This document shows positions 62,018 through 64,000 of a stretch of 64,000 bases of DNA, in pieces; position 1 is the first letter of the stretch, and the number at the start of each line of letters is the position of its first letter. Below the pieces are notes generated by a model. It did not search any database. It saw only the letters and a program-made list of their open reading frames with translations, and was not told where the DNA came from. A program made the position numbers and the translations under genes. This stretch comes from Streptomyces tardus (GTDB taxonomy: Bacteria > Actinomycetota > Actinomycetes > Streptomycetales > Streptomycetaceae): assembly GCF_018101125.2 (NCBI RefSeq), contig NZ_JAELVF020000001.1, positions 4,761,264 through 4,825,263 on the forward strand, read 5' to 3'.

Positions 62018-62054
62018 GCCGTTCCCGGTCCGGGTGCACCTGAGCGGGAACGGC
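62018..62054 (+). terminator. Terminator after aroQ
   Basis: A perfect 10-bp stem GCCGTTCCCG/CGGGAACGGC with a 17-nt loop, 21 bp after the stop. Confidence 0.75.
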
Positions 62055-62125
62055 CGCGTGCCCGGCCGGACGTCGGCGGCCGGGACGGCCGGTGGCGGGT
62101 GCACCGTTCCCACCCGTTCGGGTGG

Positions 62126-62145
62126 ACGGTACGGTTCGGTACCGT
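62126..62145. promoter_or_regulatory. Palindrome ACGGTAC-N6-GTACCGT, possible operator
   Basis: Perfect 7-bp arms, 45 bp before the ATP-binding protein start. Its dyad resembles TetR-type operators in size. The second arm also contains TACCGT, a possible -10. Confidence 0.45.
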
Positions 62146-62190
62146 TGACCCAGCGCACAGCGGGTGCGTGAAAGATCGGAGTGGGACCGG

Positions 62191-63078
62191 ATGCAGCACT
62201 ACGGGGCGCAGCAGCCCGTACCCCCCTCCATGGCCGTTCCCGGCCATCGGCCGCCCTCCGGGCAGCACCCCGGGCCCCCGCCGCCCCACGCACATCCGCA
62301 GCCACCGATGCAGCCGCATCCGCAGCCGCCCCCTCAGCCACACGCCCCGCAGCCCCAACCGCACGCCCCGCAGCCTCATCCGCCGCACGGCGGCTGGGCT
62401 CCGCCTCCCGCCCCGCCCCAGCAGGCGGGCAGCGAGCTGACCGGCCATCTGCCGCTCCCCACCGGCGACCCGGTGCTGGCGCCCCACCAGACGGCCGACC
62501 AGTCCGCTCCGGACGTCGCGCACACCGCGGTGGCGGTGCTCCTGATCGGTCCGGCGGGCGCGGGAAAGACCACCGTTGCCCGCTACTGGGCCGACCGCCG
62601 CCAAGTGCCGACCGCACACATCAGCCTGGACGACGTACGCGAGTGGGTGCGTTCGGGTTTCGCCGATCCGCAGAGCGGCTGGGACGACAACTCCGAGGCC
62701 CAGTACCGCCTGGCACGCCGCACCTGCGGCTTCGCCGCGCGCAACTTCCTGGCCAACGGCGTCTCCTGCATCCTCGACGACGCCGTCTTCCCCGACCGTC
62801 CCGTCATCGGGCTCGGGGGCTGGAAGCGCCATGTGGGACCCGGCCTGATCCCGGTGGTGCTGCTGCCGGGCCTGGAGATCGTGCTGGAGCGCAACGCCGA
62901 GCGCAGCGGCAACCGGCGTCTGAGCGACGAGGAAGTGGCCCGGATACACGGGCGGATGGCCGGTTGGTACGGGTCGGGGCTGCCGATCATCGACAACTCC
63001 CGCAACGACGTGGAGACGACCGCGCGGCTGCTCGACGAGGCCGTCTCGCGCAGCCTCGCCAGCCCGCCCAGCTGGTAG
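62191..63078 (+). CDS. P-loop ATP-binding protein with Pro/His-rich N-terminus
   Basis: 295 residues. Residues 1-80 are Pro, His and Gln-rich (PHAPQPQPHAPQ), then a kinase-like AAA/P-loop domain: Walker A GPAGAGKT at 120-127, SLDDVREWV, CILDDAVFPDRPVI and a lid-like ERNAERSGNRRLSDEEV. The pattern fits small-substrate kinases or zeta-toxin-like P-loop proteins rather than transport ATPases. The substrate is unknown. GGAG at 62178-62181 supports the ATG. Confidence 0.82.
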   Translation: MQHYGAQQPVPPSMAVPGHRPPSGQHPGPPPPHAHPQPPMQPHPQPPPQPHAPQPQPHAPQPHPPHGGWAPPPAPPQQAGSELTGHLPLPTGDPVLAPHQTADQSAPDVAHTAVAVLLIGPAGAGKTTVARYWADRRQVPTAHISLDDVREWVRSGFADPQSGWDDNSEAQYRLARRTCGFAARNFLANGVSCILDDAVFPDRPVIGLGGWKRHVGPGLIPVVLLPGLEIVLERNAERSGNRRLSDEEVARIHGRMAGWYGSGLPIIDNSRNDVETTARLLDEAVSRSLASPPSW

Positions 63079-63364
63079 CAGCGCGCCCGGCGTCCGTCCC
63101 CGCCTCCCGCCTGCTCCCGCCCGTCCTGCCTCCGCGACCCGTACGCCGGGTCGGCCCGGGCCTGCGCGGCGTACACCGTCGTGCCCGGGCCGACGCCGGT
63201 ACGCCGCCCTCGTGCCGGGGCCGACACCCGAACGCCGTCGTGTCCCTGTCCGTGTCCGATCGGGTGGTCCGCGGTCGTGATCCCGCCGGGTCCGCGCCGG
63301 CGTCCGCCGCCCACTCGGAGTGCCCCGACCGGCCGGGCGGCCCGTGCGGTCGTACGCTCGCGAC
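63079..63364. other. Gap before the M24 peptidase gene
   Basis: 286 bp. It contains imperfect direct repeats around CGTGCCCGGGCCGACGCC and CGTGCCGGGGCCGACACC (about 63180 and 63212). No coding frame is convincing. Confidence 0.55.
63353..63358 (+). promoter_or_regulatory. -10 box of leaderless M24 peptidase gene
   Basis: TACGCT, six bases before the ATG at 63365, no ribosome-binding site between them. Confidence 0.5.
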
Positions 63365-64000
63365 ATGTCCGAGGTACACATGGCCCGTCGCGCCCGACTG
63401 CGGGACCGCTGTGCGCTGGCCGCCGACGGGGCCGGAGAAGGGCGCACCGGGGCAGTCGTCTCCCAACCCGCGAACCTGCGGTACCTCACCGGGTGCGCGC
63501 CGCCGTACGCCGTCCTGCTGGTCGGCCACGACGGCCGGGACACCCTCTTCGTGCAGCCGACCCTGCCTGCGCCGGTGGCTGCGGGGGCGGGCGGTACGGC
63601 CGCGCTCGCCGCGGACCTGGGGGAGCGACCGCTGTGGCTCCCGGGCGCGCAGGACGAACTGCGACACGAACTGCTGCCGGGCGGGGGCGATCCGCTGCTG
63701 GCCGCGGCGAGGTCGGCGGTCTCGATCGGTACCGAGCTGCTGGTCGTCGAGGAGAGCCATCTGACCGTACGGCGCCACCGTGCACTGCTCGTGGCGGCCC
63801 CCGAGCTGCGGCTGGGGGACCTCAGCGGCGCGGTGGAGCACCAGCGACTGGTCAAGGACGACGACGAGATCGCCTGTCTGCGCATCGCCGCGGAGATCAC
63901 CGACCAGGCGCTCGGCGAGCTGCTGGAGTCGATCCTCGTCGGCCGGACGGAGCGCCATCTCGCGTTGGAGCTGGAGCGGCGTCTGATCGACCACGGCGGC
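63365..64000 (+). CDS. pepQ: M24 family aminopeptidase P-like (PepQ-type), 3' end cut by the window
   Basis: The first 212 codons are visible with no stop. The N-terminal creatinase-like domain covers residues to about 165 (NLRYLTGCAPPYAVLLVGHDGRDTLFV), then the M24 domain begins (HQRLVKDDDEIACLRIAAEITDQALGEL). The metal-binding residues lie beyond the window, so activity cannot be judged. In other streptomycetes such a gene sits between the aro cluster and efp. Confidence 0.88.
   Translation, partial: MSEVHMARRARLRDRCALAADGAGEGRTGAVVSQPANLRYLTGCAPPYAVLLVGHDGRDTLFVQPTLPAPVAAGAGGTAALAADLGERPLWLPGAQDELRHELLPGGGDPLLAAARSAVSIGTELLVVEESHLTVRRHRALLVAAPELRLGDLSGAVEHQRLVKDDDEIACLRIAAEITDQALGELLESILVGRTERHLALELERRLIDHGG

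Overview
The window is a contiguous piece of core chromosome from a high-GC filamentous actinomycete, almost certainly a Streptomyces. The evidence is very high third-position GC, many GTG and TTG starts, ssgB (sporulation septation), a phosphatidylinositol-mannoside gene trio, and the order secD-secF-apt-relA and alaS-ruvX-mltG-aroE-aroC-aroK-aroB-aroQ. From memory, this order matches the S. coelicolor region running from metNIQ to pepQ. I see no insertion sequence, prophage, integrase, CRISPR array or biosynthetic gene cluster.

Layout. 1-3.4 kb: methionine ABC importer metN-metI-metQ, preceded by an unusual cysteine-rich 29-codon leader ORF (277-366). 3.4-12 kb: a GNAT acetyltransferase, cobalamin genes (cobL, a giant BluB-CobT fusion, a CysG-like dehydrogenase/methyltransferase) and a TrmH-type RNA methyltransferase. 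12-14.7 kb: a membrane-anchored Ser/Thr kinase facing a small membrane protein across a 680-bp gap. 14.9-15.15 kb: three tRNAs (Val, Cys, Gly) on the minus strand. 15.2-21.2 kb: pabB-pabC, acetyltransferase, DsbA-like oxidoreductase, small membrane proteins, a CGNR regulator and ssgB. 21.4-26.1 kb: tRNA-Val(CAC), thrS, a HIT protein and an unassigned membrane protein. 26.5-30.1 kb: pgsA-patA-pimA, the first steps of phosphatidylinositol-mannoside synthesis. 30.5-35.7 kb: pdxS, pdxT, yebC, ruvC-ruvA-ruvB. 35.9-42.8 kb: yajC-secD-secF-apt-relA. 43-49.6 kb: DUF349 protein, cyclophilin, metallo-hydrolase, hisS, VKOR and rarA. 49.7-55.4 kb: an iron-box-controlled DUF2470 gene divergent from rpsD, then two small membrane-associated proteins, alaS and ruvX. 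55.7-62 kb: mltG followed by the shikimate genes aroE, aroC, aroK, aroB and aroQ. 62.2-64 kb: an ATP-binding protein and the 5' part of an M24 peptidase gene.

How the genes work together. Most of the window is housekeeping: translation (three tRNA synthetases, rpsD, four tRNAs), protein export (YajC/SecD/SecF), Holliday-junction processing (RuvABC, RarA, RuvX), stringent response, cofactors (B12, folate, B6), aromatic amino acids and cell envelope (PIMs, MltG, SsgB). The most interesting signals are regulatory: a Cys-rich attenuator-like leader at metNIQ, two near-perfect RecA-independent (PafBC-type) DNA-damage promoters upstream of ruvCAB and rarA, and an iron box in front of the DUF2470 gene. 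A 45-bp inverted repeat lies around 12.0-12.47 kb, and there are several small tandem repeats in gene tails and gaps.
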